From the NCBI GenBank assembly GCA_020544565.1, contig CP078014.1:1184574-1248573 (forward strand): a DNA stretch of 64,000 nucleotides, in the 5' to 3' direction. Both the position numbers and the translations under genes were made by a program. A model generated the notes under the pieces. The model made no database searches. It saw only the letters and a program-made list of their open reading frames with translations, and had not been told where the DNA came from. Source of the DNA: Bradyrhizobiaceae bacterium. GTDB lineage: Bacteria > Pseudomonadota > Alphaproteobacteria > Rhizobiales > Xanthobacteraceae. Shown piece by piece: positions 52,573 through 61,346 of the stretch; position 1 is the stretch's first letter; every line of letters starts with the position of its first letter.

Positions 52573-53385
52573 ATGAATTTTACCGAAATCGACTACAAGA
52601 TCTCCGACAACTGCGCCGTCGTCACGTTGAATCGTCCAGCGCAGCTCAACGCCTGGACGCCCACGATGGCGGCGGAGGTTCGTGCGGCCATGCGCATGGC
52701 CGCCGACGACCAGAACGTTCGCGTGATCGTTCTGACCGGCGCGGGTCGAGGGTTCTGCGCCGGCGCGGACATGAAGCGTCTTTCCGGCATCAGCGAATCC
52801 GGGCGGATCGTGGACACTCAGCCGGAAGCCTTCGATCCGACCTCCCGGAAGGATTACCAGCGTAAGAATACCTATTTTCCAGCGGTTCCCAAGCCGATCA
52901 TCGCTGCGATCAACGGGCCTTGCGCCGGGCTGGGCCTGTGCATGGCGTTGTTCTGCGATCTGCGGTTCGCCGCGGAGGACGCCTCGTTCACGACGGCGTT
53001 TGCCCGCCGCGGCCTGATTGCGGAGCATGGCATTAGCTGGACCCTGCCGCGCCTGGTCGGGCAATCGGCGGCCGCCGATCTCCTGTTTTCCGGCCGCAAG
53101 TTTCTGGCGCCGGAAGCGCACCGGATGGGCATGCTCGATCGGATCTACCCGGCCGATCGCCTTATGGAGGAGACGCTGGCCTATGCTGGAGAGATAGCTC
53201 GTTTCTCATCGCCTCGCTCGTTGAAGATCATGAAGCGCCAGCTTTGGGAAACATCCATGCAAACGCTCGACGAGGCGATGGACGTGGCCGACGCGGAAAT
53301 GGCGCTGAGTCTCAAGAGCGAGGACTTCAAGGAAGGCGTCCAGCACTTCCTCGAAAAGCGGCCGCCCGCGTTCACGGGGAAGTAG
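52573..53385 (+). CDS. enoyl-CoA hydratase/isomerase family protein 1
   Basis: 270 residues of the crotonase fold. The oxyanion-hole segments are LTGAGRGFCAGADMKRLS (residues about 55-72) and NGPCAGLGLCMALFCDLRFA (115-135). It keeps AEHGISW, in which the Glu is positioned as in the catalytic region of hydratases. It is the third gene of a plus-strand unit behind the TfdA-like enzyme and Bug 1. A CoA-ester step in a ring- or chain-degradation pathway is inferred; the substrate is unknown. Confidence 0.88.
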   Translation: MNFTEIDYKISDNCAVVTLNRPAQLNAWTPTMAAEVRAAMRMAADDQNVRVIVLTGAGRGFCAGADMKRLSGISESGRIVDTQPEAFDPTSRKDYQRKNTYFPAVPKPIIAAINGPCAGLGLCMALFCDLRFAAEDASFTTAFARRGLIAEHGISWTLPRLVGQSAAADLLFSGRKFLAPEAHRMGMLDRIYPADRLMEETLAYAGEIARFSSPRSLKIMKRQLWETSMQTLDEAMDVADAEMALSLKSEDFKEGVQHFLEKRPPAFTGK

Positions 53386-53606
53386 CCCAATCCCGCAAGG
53401 CAACAGCCAAATCCCGACGGGCGCAGGCCTGTCGGGCGATCCGACATCACTTGAACCGTGGAGACGCCGGATCGTGTCCGGCGCCCTCGTTTCGGCGAGC
53501 ACGGCGCCGGCCGCAGGTCACGCCACGCCCGTCAGGAAAACCGCACCCTATGCGCCTGCCGGCAACCCGCAGGTGACCCTTTTCCGGGTCATCAGACCGG
53601 GAGCAT

Positions 53607-54398
53607 TCAGCGGCCGACGAAGACGGGCGTCCGCTTCTCCACAAACGCCGCAGCCGCTTCCTTGTGATCGGCGGTCTCGCCGCATCGCGAGTGATGCAGA
53701 GCCTCGGCATCGAAGCACGCCTCGAGCGAGAGCCTCTCGGCATTGTTGATGTTTCGCTTGATGTAGCCCAGCGTCACCGAAGGCCCCCGAGCAAGCGACT
53801 GAGCGAGCGCGACAGCGGTCTGATCGACGACGTCGTCGGCGACCACCTGCGTCATGAGGCCGATCTGATGAGCTTCCCTGCCGCTGAGAACGGGTGACAA
53901 CAGATAGAGTTCGCGGGCTTTGGCGCTGCCAAGCATCTTAGTCAGATAGTACGTGCCGCCATAGTCGCCGGACAGCCCCACCTTGGCGAATGCCGTCGTG
54001 ATCTTGGCCTTTTCGCCCACCACGCGCAGGTCGCACGCAAGCGCCAATGAAAGCCCGGCGCCCGCAGCGGCTCCTTCGACCGAGGCAACTACAGGTTTGG
54101 CCATCTCGTGAAGAATGCGCGACGCCTCCATGCACTGGCGCAGGAAAAGGCTCTTCTCCTCCAAAGTGGGGATCCGCCGATTGGGATCGGCCATGCCTTT
54201 GACGTCACCGCCGACACAGAAGGCCCCTCCGGCCCCCTTCAACAGAACGGCGCGAACATCGGTGTCTTCGGCGGCCCGTCTCGCAGCGAGAACAAGCCCG
54301 AGCAAAAGATCGCGGTTCATCGCATTCTTTCGCTCGGGACGATTCATGGTGATCGTCAGCAAGCCGTCGTCCAGCGTCTGCAGAACTACCTCGGACAT
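53607..54398 (-). CDS. enoyl-CoA hydratase/isomerase family protein 2
   Basis: 263 residues, crotonase fold: ITMNRPERKNAMNRD, LKGAGGAFCVGGDVKGMA and EGAAAGAGLSLALACDLRVV. The usual catalytic region reads LSGDYGGTYYL, so the acid residue may be shifted from that of standard hydratases. The ATG at 54398 has GGAGACGCA before it. It is 67 bases downstream of Bug 2 on the minus strand and convergent with the hydratase at 52573. Confidence 0.87.
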   Translation of the reverse strand: MSEVVLQTLDDGLLTITMNRPERKNAMNRDLLLGLVLAARRAAEDTDVRAVLLKGAGGAFCVGGDVKGMADPNRRIPTLEEKSLFLRQCMEASRILHEMAKPVVASVEGAAAGAGLSLALACDLRVVGEKAKITTAFAKVGLSGDYGGTYYLTKMLGSAKARELYLLSPVLSGREAHQIGLMTQVVADDVVDQTAVALAQSLARGPSVTLGYIKRNINNAERLSLEACFDAEALHHSRCGETADHKEAAAAFVEKRTPVFVGR

Positions 54399-54465
54399 TG
54401 CGTCTCCATTTCCTTCACAAGAAGAGGTCGGAGCGGCGGAGTTGATATCCGCCGCTATTGAATTT

Positions 54466-55458
54466 TCAGCTTGGCGTGAGTCCGAGACTCTTGACCAGCT
54501 CAAGCTGCAGCGGGGTCTCGGTCTGATACAGCTTTTGCGTATCAGCGAAACTCAGCGCAGAGTCGCGGATCCCAAGTTTGGTCATCAGCGTCCGGATTTT
54601 TTCGCTTTTGCCTCCGGCCACCAGCAGTTCCGAAATCCTGTTGACGACCTCCGGCGGGGTCCCCGTCGGAACGGAAAAGCACTGATATCCCGTCAGCCTG
54701 AACGCCGGGGACGTGGCGCCCTGTTCAGTGAACGACGCAACATCCGGCAAGGTCTCGATCCGTTTCCCCGAGACCGCGATGGCCTTGCCACGTCCTGAAT
54801 CGATGACCGCGACGGCGGCGCCGTAGCTTCCGATTCCGCCGTCGATCGCACCGCCCGCGACGTCGGTCCACATGGCGTTCTCACCCCGATAATGCACCGG
54901 CTGGATATCCAGTCCGAACTGCTTGTTCAGTTCGGAGATCGCAATATGCGCCGTCGAACCCGGCGCCCAGGTGCCGACGCTGACGTTTGGCGTTTTACGC
55001 GCGTATTCGACAAACTCGGCCAGGTTCGAAACCTTTGTCTTGTTGCTCACGACGAACGGAAGCCCACCTGTCGGCATGATGCTGACGATGATGAAATCCT
55101 TCTCCGTTTCGTATGGAAGATTCTTTATGAGAAGACGGTTCGATGTCATTGGCGTCGTGCTGGTCACCATCATGGTGTAGCCGTCAGGTTGCGCCCGCTT
55201 CACCTCCACAGCGGCCAGCACACCGCCGCCGCCCGCCTTGTTCTCGACGACGACCGTCTGGCCGGTCTGGCTGGAGATGTATTCTCCGTACTGACGCGCG
55301 AACAGGTCGCTTTGGCCCCCGGCCGGAAACCCGACGACGAGTTTGATGGACCTGTTCGGCCATGAGCTCTGCGCACGCGCGGCCGATCCGAGAACAGGCA
55401 ATGCGCTGGCGGCAATACCGCCCGCAATCAGTTGGCGTCGTGACAACGCTTTCATCAT
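54466..55458 (-). CDS. Bug-family (TTT) solute-binding protein 2
   Basis: 330 residues. The N-terminus MMKALSRRQLIAGGIAASAL has a twin-arginine-like RRQLIAGG, so export through Tat is possible, unlike the two other Bug proteins here. Then IKLVVGFPAGGQSDLFARQYG, VVVENKAGGGGVLAAVEVKRAQPDGYTMMV as in other Bug proteins. Two adjacent ATGs (55458, 55455) follow AAGGAAG. It lies between enoyl-CoA hydratase genes 2 and 3. No membrane subunits are near. Confidence 0.87.
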   Translation of the reverse strand: MMKALSRRQLIAGGIAASALPVLGSAARAQSSWPNRSIKLVVGFPAGGQSDLFARQYGEYISSQTGQTVVVENKAGGGGVLAAVEVKRAQPDGYTMMVTSTTPMTSNRLLIKNLPYETEKDFIIVSIMPTGGLPFVVSNKTKVSNLAEFVEYARKTPNVSVGTWAPGSTAHIAISELNKQFGLDIQPVHYRGENAMWTDVAGGAIDGGIGSYGAAVAVIDSGRGKAIAVSGKRIETLPDVASFTEQGATSPAFRLTGYQCFSVPTGTPPEVVNRISELLVAGGKSEKIRTLMTKLGIRDSALSFADTQKLYQTETPLQLELVKSLGLTPS

Positions 55459-55687
55459 TTCCGCTTCCTTTTGTTGATTAGCGTTTTGTGAATCGATCTT
55501 ACGGCGCGATCGGCGGACCGTATTTGCTCCGCCGATCATGGGAATGCGGCCGCCTGCACATTCGGGAGCGCATTGTCCCGTCGGATCATGGAGACCCTGC
55601 CCATCAAGGCAGTGAGCGGCCCTTCATCCGTACCGAAGAAGTGCATATCCGCAGGAGTTCCCGCCTTTCGGCGTTCCCACTTGCCTC

Positions 55688-56509
55688 CTACTTCCCGTGG
55701 AATACGGGCTTGCGTTTCTCGTGGAAGGCTCGCTTGCCCTCGACAACATCCGCGGACGGGTTGGTGATCATGACGGCGAGCGACGCATCCTGAAGCGATC
55801 GCTCCAGGCTGATATCGGCGGATCGCTGCATCATATGTTTTGCCAGCCGCACCGCGAGCGGAGCCATCTCCGAAATGGATTGCGCGAGCGCAACCGTCGT
55901 AGCCTCAAGCTGATCATGCGCGACGACCTGCGTGACAAGACCAAGGCGCTCAGCCTCCGCCGCGTCATACACCTCGGCCAGCATGGTCATCTTCAAAGCC
56001 TTGTCGAGGCCCATGAAGCGCGGGAACAGCCAGGCGCCGCCCTCATCCGGGAGAAGGCCGAATTTTCCGCTGGTGTCACCGATCCTGGCCCGATCGGAGG
56101 CGATGCGCAGATCGCAAGCAAGCGCGAGCGCAAGCCCGCCGGCAACGCAGGGACCGTTGATCATCGCGATCACCGGCTTGTCGTTCTTCGCGAGCGCCAG
56201 CACCACGCGATGCATGCCATCGCGCATCTCCACCCCCCGACCGAGCTGCACCCCGATGCGCGCAAGCCGCTGCTCTTCCGGCTCCTTGCCCGAAACGTCG
56301 CCGCCGGCACAGAACCCGCGCCCCGCGCCGGTGATAATGAGACATCGCGCGTCATCCGCCCGCATGTAGTCATCAACGGCGTCGGCGAGCTCGTCGCAGA
56401 GAACATGATCATACGCGTTGAGATATTCCGGCCGGTTCAGCGTGATGCGACGAATTCGCTTATCGTTGGTGACAAAAATGGTTTCATACGATTTCGACGT
56501 GTCTTTCAT
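55688..56509 (-). CDS. enoyl-CoA hydratase/isomerase family protein 3
   Basis: 273 residues. Crotonase segments: ITLNRPEYLNAYDHV, ITGAGRGFCAGGDVSGKEPE and NGPCVAGGLALALACDLRIA; the active region reads GLLPDEGGAWLFPRFMG, in which DEGG keeps the catalytic Glu of this fold. GGGAGAGACATC before the ATG is a good ribosome site. It is downstream of the LysR gene, across a 385-base gap, and 229 bases before Bug 2. Confidence 0.88.
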   Translation of the reverse strand: MKDTSKSYETIFVTNDKRIRRITLNRPEYLNAYDHVLCDELADAVDDYMRADDARCLIITGAGRGFCAGGDVSGKEPEEQRLARIGVQLGRGVEMRDGMHRVVLALAKNDKPVIAMINGPCVAGGLALALACDLRIASDRARIGDTSGKFGLLPDEGGAWLFPRFMGLDKALKMTMLAEVYDAAEAERLGLVTQVVAHDQLEATTVALAQSISEMAPLAVRLAKHMMQRSADISLERSLQDASLAVMITNPSADVVEGKRAFHEKRKPVFHGK

Positions 56510-56894
56510 GATGTCTCTCCCGTTCCCTGATCGACGTCGCGCGCGTGGCAGCAGACGTCGAGACTGATATTAGCCATTTTGGCTCGGCTTTCGTGAATGC
56601 CCGGTATCCGATCCGCGACAACCGTGGCGACCAGCAAGGCCATCAATGCCGGCCCGATCGCGATGAGGCGGATCTCACCGTCCGGGCCCTGAGAATTGCG
56701 TTTGATCGTCGAGTGGCAGCGGAGGTCTTGTTCGCGATCACGATCGGCATCGTTTTCCGGCCGGGTTCTGCATGATTTTCCACCCTTCGGTTACGCTGAC
56801 CAAACGGTGCATTGCCACCCGCTGTTTCTTTACGCATCAGTAAGTGCCAGAGTATGCGCACAGTGACAGCGCGTGAAGGTGCAAAATTCGGGAT
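56510..56894. other. gene-free stretch between enoyl-CoA hydratase 3 and the LysR gene
   Basis: No gene that I can support. A minus-strand TAATAT stands at about 56567-56572 and may belong to the promoter of the hydratase gene, but no good -35 box matches. A short open frame at 56545-56775 lacks a ribosome site and looks non-coding. Confidence 0.4.
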
Positions 56895-57818
56895 TCATTT
56901 TCCCGATTTTCGGGAAACATCAAACCGCGGCGATTGATGCTGGAGCAAGAAGGAAACGAAGGCTTCGCTTTTCGCCGGAAGGTGGCCACGGCGATGCAGA
57001 AGAAAGGCGGGCTGCACGTAGGACTGCTGAAAGCCTTTGTAGCGCTCGAGGCAGACCACCAGCTGCCCAGACGCGACCTCGCGTGCCGTCATGTATTCCG
57101 GCAACAACACGAGGCCCATGCCGTCGAGAGCCGCCCTCATCAGCACGTCGCCGCTGTTGGATGTTATGGGACCCTGGACCTTGACCGTGACCGGTTTTTT
57201 CCGGACCTCGAAAACCCATGCGGCCGACTCGGCAACGCGCTGATAAATCAGGCAATCGTGCGACGACAGATCCGCGGGGACCTGAGGCACGCCGGCTCTG
57301 CGGAAATAGGCCGGGCTTCCCGCCACCCACCGTTGATTGGTCGTGAGCTGGTGCGCCACAATCGACTTGTCGTTTGGCCGTCCAAGCGTGATGACCAGAT
57401 CGATGCCGTTGCCCGGCACGACATCGACCTCCTCCGTCAGTTCGATATCGACCACAACGCGCGGATACGCCAGGCGGAATGCAGGGAGCAGCGGCGAAAC
57501 GACATGGATTCCGTACCAGCGCCTGCTCACGATCCGCAGAGTGCCGCATGGCGTGTCCTGCAGATCGCGGACTGACGCCAGGGCATCGTCAAGCTGATCG
57601 ATCAACATGGTCGAACGCGCCAGAAGCTGGCGTCCAGCCTCGGTCAGAGCAAGCGATCGGGTGGTGCGGTCCACCAGACGCATCCCGAGTTTAGCCTCGA
57701 GATCCTGAAGCTTTTTTGAAGCCGCAGTGGTGGATAACCCCTTTGCCCTCGCCGCCGAAGAAATGCTGCCGCGCTGAGCCACATGGCCGAAGAACTTGAG
57801 CGCTTCAAGAATATCCAT
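56895..57818 (-). CDS. LysR-type transcriptional regulator
   Basis: 307 residues. N-terminal winged helix-turn-helix: ALKFFGHVAQRGSISSAARAKGLSTTAASKKLQDLEAKLG, a normal LysR start, and RLVDRTTRSLALTEAG. The effector domain contains ISNLPEL-like segments only loosely; VVDIELTEEVDVVPGNGIDLVITLGRP is typical. It is on the same strand as the hydratase and Bug genes downstream and lies between the two catabolic units, so it is the likely regulator of one or both. The inducer cannot be read from the sequence. Confidence 0.9.
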   Translation of the reverse strand: MDILEALKFFGHVAQRGSISSAARAKGLSTTAASKKLQDLEAKLGMRLVDRTTRSLALTEAGRQLLARSTMLIDQLDDALASVRDLQDTPCGTLRIVSRRWYGIHVVSPLLPAFRLAYPRVVVDIELTEEVDVVPGNGIDLVITLGRPNDKSIVAHQLTTNQRWVAGSPAYFRRAGVPQVPADLSSHDCLIYQRVAESAAWVFEVRKKPVTVKVQGPITSNSGDVLMRAALDGMGLVLLPEYMTAREVASGQLVVCLERYKGFQQSYVQPAFLLHRRGHLPAKSEAFVSFLLQHQSPRFDVSRKSGK

Positions 57819-58318
57819 ATCGCGACGCCTCCCACGGTCGGATTATCGATTCACCGACGCCGTGACTACCCACATCCAGCCCTTGCGCACAAACTGCATG
57901 CAACCTGATCCGGAATCGTGGCGGCCCTCCCGTGAGACAAGACGGATGATGTCGGCGGTCAATGCCCCGTAACATGATCGATGCCGAGGCGGCGGCGAGC
58001 AGAGCCCACAGATCCCGAGGGCGATTCTGAGGATCAGCTTCTCAAGTGTCTGGCGCTTCCGGCTCGCGGGTCTTCCGGAGCATTCCGATGTCCTCTCTCA
58101 CGGCTCAAAAACCCATTTCAGCGAGGACCACTTCTCAAAATGCGAGACCACTTTTCGGAGCTCTGAAAATGGCTCCAGCCAAACCGGCCATAGGCTAACA
58201 ACTCCATTCCGGAGCGGCCAGAAATCCGATGATCGATAGCGATCGATGCGACGAGCTCACCTGATCGAGCACCATCCGCATCAAACATCAGAGATTTCTG
58301 GCCGCAACCGGGAACGGA
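57819..58318. other. gene-free stretch with inverted repeat and possible IS remnant
   Basis: A perfect 13-bp inverted repeat GCGGCCAGAAATC (58214-58226) / GATTTCTGGCCGC (58293-58305) encloses 66 bases. At 58114-58155 GAGGACCACTT and GCGAGACCACTT repeat in tandem, followed by CGGAGCTCTGAAAA, which resembles the repeated ends of IS21-type elements. No transposase remains. The right arm ends 13 bases before the stop of the Bug 3 gene. Confidence 0.5.
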
Positions 58319-59296
58319 TTATTCCATCTTTATCGATGCATTGCGAATGATCTCCGCCCACTTGTCGGTTTCACGACGAATGAACGCAGCGAACTCCTCG
58401 GGCGACGATCCCACCGGCTCCGCCGCGAGTTTGGCGAATGCCTCTTGCAGTTCCGGAGACTTCAATGCCTGGACCATCGCCGCGTTCAACTTTGCGATCA
58501 CGGGCTTGGGCGTATTCGCCGGAGCAACCATACCCGTCCAGCCGGTCGCCTCGTAGCCGGGCAGCCCGCTTTCCGCAATGGTGGGCACGTTCGGCAGTAG
58601 CCGCGATCGTTCCTTGCCAGTCACGGCGAGTGCGCGAAGCTGCCCACTCTCGACCAGCGGGAGGCTCGTAATCATCGAATCGAACATCACCTGAACATGG
58701 CCGCCCAGCAGATCGTTCAACGCAGGCGCACTGCCCTTGTACGCGATGTGCGGCATATCGATCCCGGCCTGACGGACGAACATTTCGCCAGACAGGTGCA
58801 TCGATGTGCCCACCCCGCTCGATGCGCGATTGAGTTTACCGGGGTTTTTCTTCGCATACGCAATCAGCTCAGCCACCGTTTTGAAAGGTTGATCCTTGTT
58901 CACGACCAACAGCAGCGGATACTGAACGGCCTGCGAGATCGGCTCAAAGTCCTTGATCGGATCGAACGGCAGCTTCTTGAAAAGCGACTGATTGATCGCA
59001 TGCGTTCCAATGTTCGCGAACAGCAGCGTGTAGCCGTCAGGCGCACTCTTGGCGACGTACTCGGCGCCGATGTTGCTCGCCGCCCCCGGACGCGGCTCGA
59101 GAATGACCGGTTGGCCCAGGATAACCTGCATCTTGTCTGCGATCAGTTGCGCCGTCACATAGGTCGGACCGCCTGCCGCGGCAGGGATCACGATCTTTAT
59201 CGTCCGGTTCGGAAAATCCTGCGCGGCGACCGGCTGTGCCACAGCCAGCAGTGCCCCCATTCCGATAGCCAATTTGCTCAAGATGCTCCAACGCAT
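58319..59296 (-). CDS. Bug-family (TTT) solute-binding protein 3
   Basis: 325 residues. A clear Sec signal peptide (LSKLAIGMGALLAVAQPVAAQ), then IKIVIPAAAGGPTYVTAQLIADKM, VILEPRPGAASNIGAEYVAKSAPDGYTLLFANIGTHA-type text as in Bug proteins, and HIAYKGSAPALNDLLGGHVQVMFD. GGGGG stands before the ATG. It is the last gene of the amidohydrolase-Rieske series, 96 bases after the ferredoxin reductase, probably part of that operon or separately started. Confidence 0.88.
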   Translation of the reverse strand: MRWSILSKLAIGMGALLAVAQPVAAQDFPNRTIKIVIPAAAGGPTYVTAQLIADKMQVILGQPVILEPRPGAASNIGAEYVAKSAPDGYTLLFANIGTHAINQSLFKKLPFDPIKDFEPISQAVQYPLLLVVNKDQPFKTVAELIAYAKKNPGKLNRASSGVGTSMHLSGEMFVRQAGIDMPHIAYKGSAPALNDLLGGHVQVMFDSMITSLPLVESGQLRALAVTGKERSRLLPNVPTIAESGLPGYEATGWTGMVAPANTPKPVIAKLNAAMVQALKSPELQEAFAKLAAEPVGSSPEEFAAFIRRETDKWAEIIRNASIKME

Positions 59297-59392
59297 TTCA
59301 GTCCCCCTGTTTTATGTTATAAACGCCAGAAACGGAGCAGCGCGACCCCGCTCACGAGACCCGAGCCACAGAGAATGAGTGAAGCTTCGGGC

Positions 59393-60622
59393 TTATACCA
59401 CATCGGCTGACTCAGCGCTGAGCCGCTTCAGCGGGATGGAGAGATCGAGAAGCTGGCTATGCGTGAAACGCCCGTTTCCTGCGATGAGCCTGCGCACTGG
59501 CGTGGCTTCACGCCCGTTATTGACCAGCGCTGCGGCCCGGACTCGACCATCGTCATCGAGACCCAGTGCGGAAACGCGGCCGTTCTCCAGGCGCTCCAGC
59601 CACACCAAACCCTCATCGGGTTCGCCGAAGACCTGAACGTTGTTTTGGTATTGATCGGTCCAGTACCACGGGATTTCCGCGAACGGCCTTTCGCCGCCAA
59701 CCAGCGCGTGCGCAACGGCAGCGGGTTGATACTGGGCGAACTGCCACGTTTCCTGTCGCTTGCAGAGCTTGCGTGTCTCGCGAATGCGGGCGACCTCTCC
59801 CGCCGCGAAGACGTGCGGCGCCGATGTCCGACCTGACGCATCGACAAGAATGCCGTGTTCCGCATCGATCCCGGCGTCGCGCGCGATTTCGTCATTCGGG
59901 ACAGCGCCAATCGCGACGAGCAGACAATCGACCTCGAGTTCATCCCGATCCGTCACGATTTTCAAGCAATCCGGCTGCGGGGTGACGACGCGCAGTTCGC
60001 GACCGAGCAGGAATTCGACACCGGCGTCCCTGTGCCAGGCGTGAATGCGCGATCCGATACAGGCCGGCATGCATCTCGCCAGAATGCGATGGCTCGACTC
60101 TATCACGCGAACCACGCATCCCTGCTTGACCGCCGCCGCCGCGACTTCGAGGCCGATCAAGCCTGCGCCCAGGATCGCCAGCCGGGCGCCGGACCGGAGT
60201 TGCGCTCGCAGATTGCGCGCCTCGGCCAGCGTCCTGAGAGTTACGATCCGCGTATCCTGAACCGGAAGCGGCAGTGCGCGCGGACGGGCGCCCGTCGCAA
60301 TCACCAGCGATCCATACGACAGCGCGTCTCCGTCATCCAAATCCACGCGGGATCTGCCAACGTCGATACGCGTGCAGCGACGCCCGAGGCGAACGTCGAT
60401 CCGCTGTGAGACGAAAAACGCCGCGTCACGTTGCACAAGGCCCTTGGGATGATCGTCGCCGAACAGGACTTCCTTGGACAGCGGCGGGCGATCATAAGGC
60501 CATTCATTTTCAGCGCTGACGATCACGATCTCCCGATCGGCATCCAGGCTGCGCAGAATTTCCGCTGTCCGCCGCCCGGCCTGCCCGCCCCCCACGATGA
60601 CGGTACGTTCTACACTTCGCAT
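59393..60622 (-). CDS. NAD(P)H-dependent ferredoxin reductase of a Rieske-type electron chain
   Basis: 409 residues. FAD-binding VIVGGGQAGRRTAEILRS at the start, the RPPLSKE motif, the NAD-binding LAILGAGLIGLEVAAAAVKQG near residue 150, and the FAD-contact HVFAAGEVAR near 275. This is the FAD/NAD reductase of class I/III aromatic-ring dioxygenase systems, which passes electrons to a [2Fe-2S] ferredoxin. The reductase start overlaps the Rieske ferredoxin gene by 13 bases, which supports a working pair. HVFAAGEVA has GEV instead of the more usual GDV. Confidence 0.9.
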   Translation of the reverse strand: MRSVERTVIVGGGQAGRRTAEILRSLDADREIVIVSAENEWPYDRPPLSKEVLFGDDHPKGLVQRDAAFFVSQRIDVRLGRRCTRIDVGRSRVDLDDGDALSYGSLVIATGARPRALPLPVQDTRIVTLRTLAEARNLRAQLRSGARLAILGAGLIGLEVAAAAVKQGCVVRVIESSHRILARCMPACIGSRIHAWHRDAGVEFLLGRELRVVTPQPDCLKIVTDRDELEVDCLLVAIGAVPNDEIARDAGIDAEHGILVDASGRTSAPHVFAAGEVARIRETRKLCKRQETWQFAQYQPAAVAHALVGGERPFAEIPWYWTDQYQNNVQVFGEPDEGLVWLERLENGRVSALGLDDDGRVRAAALVNNGREATPVRRLIAGNGRFTHSQLLDLSIPLKRLSAESADVV

Positions 60623-60915
60623 TGGACCACACCGCCCTCGATGCGAACCGGATAGGTTTTCAGGTCAATCTCCGCAGGCTCGTCGAGCGCCTTCCCGCTT
60701 CGTATGTCGAAGCACGCCTGATGCAGCGGACATTCGATCCGGCCGTCCTCGCAGAATCCCTCGGAAAGAAGGGCGTATTCGTGCGTGCAGATGTCGCTGA
60801 TGGCGAAAAAACCGTCGTCCAGCTTGAACACGGCGATGCGTGTCTCGCCGACTTGAGCGACCACGGGCTCCTCGGGCGCGAATGCGTCAACCGGACCGAT
60901 GTCGTGCCAGGCCAT
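60610..60915 (-). CDS. Rieske-type [2Fe-2S] ferredoxin
   Basis: 101 residues, the size of soluble dioxygenase ferredoxins. Cluster ligands are in ICTHEYALL (C-x-H) and CPLHQACFD (C-x2-H). It carries electrons from the reductase to an oxygenase. The ATG overlaps the stop of the preceding Rieske gene by one base (TAATG) and its end overlaps the reductase start, so three genes are translationally linked. Confidence 0.93.
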   Translation of the reverse strand: MAWHDIGPVDAFAPEEPVVAQVGETRIAVFKLDDGFFAISDICTHEYALLSEGFCEDGRIECPLHQACFDIRSGKALDEPAEIDLKTYPVRIEGGVVQCEV

Positions 60916-61346
60916 TACTTCATCTCGATGAGAATGTATTGATCTTCAACCGAAACAGGAAAGGTTTCGGCCACGAAGGGGCCTTCTGCCAATTCGGCAC
61001 CCGCTTTCACGGTGACGGCGTATGTGCGCGCCTTGACGCTGTCAGGATCGCAATAGGACTTTCCCGTGCGGATATCGAATTCCCATCCATGCCACGGGCA
61101 CTGAAGCATCTCGTTAGGCCGCGTCCGCTCATAGACCCCGGGCTCATTCGATCGGATCAATCCGACGAGCTTTCCATGGCACAGGCTTCCGCCCTCGTGC
61201 GGGCACACGTTGCTGATCGCAAAATATTCATCACCGACATGAAACAGGGCAATCTGCCTGCCCTTCACGTTGACCAGCCTGCTCCCGTTGGGCGGTACGT
61301 CACCTACTTTGGCGACGACATGTCGCTTCGCTACGGACTGACTCAT
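60915..61346 (-). CDS. second Rieske [2Fe-2S] protein
   Basis: 143 residues. Ligands in NVCPHEGGSLCHG and LQCPWHGWEFD. CPWHGWEF with a following IRTGKSYCDPDS resembles the Rieske domain of ring-hydroxylating oxygenases more than a simple ferredoxin, yet no catalytic oxygenase domain follows, as the protein ends after the Rieske fold. It may be a second ferredoxin or a small oxygenase component. The ATG at 61346 overlaps the amidohydrolase stop by one base (TGATG). Confidence 0.87.
   Translation of the reverse strand: MSQSVAKRHVVAKVGDVPPNGSRLVNVKGRQIALFHVGDEYFAISNVCPHEGGSLCHGKLVGLIRSNEPGVYERTRPNEMLQCPWHGWEFDIRTGKSYCDPDSVKARTYAVTVKAGAELAEGPFVAETFPVSVEDQYILIEMK

Noticed and set aside
56870..56925. 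Terminator at the end of the LysR gene
   Set aside because: An 8-bp stem (TTTCCCGA/TCGGGAAA) lies in the last codons but no run of T follows it on the minus strand.
57981..58166. 61-codon frame that could be a transposase remnant
   Set aside because: No transposase motif; only the DNA-level GACCACTT repeats suggest an IS edge, so it is not called as a gene.
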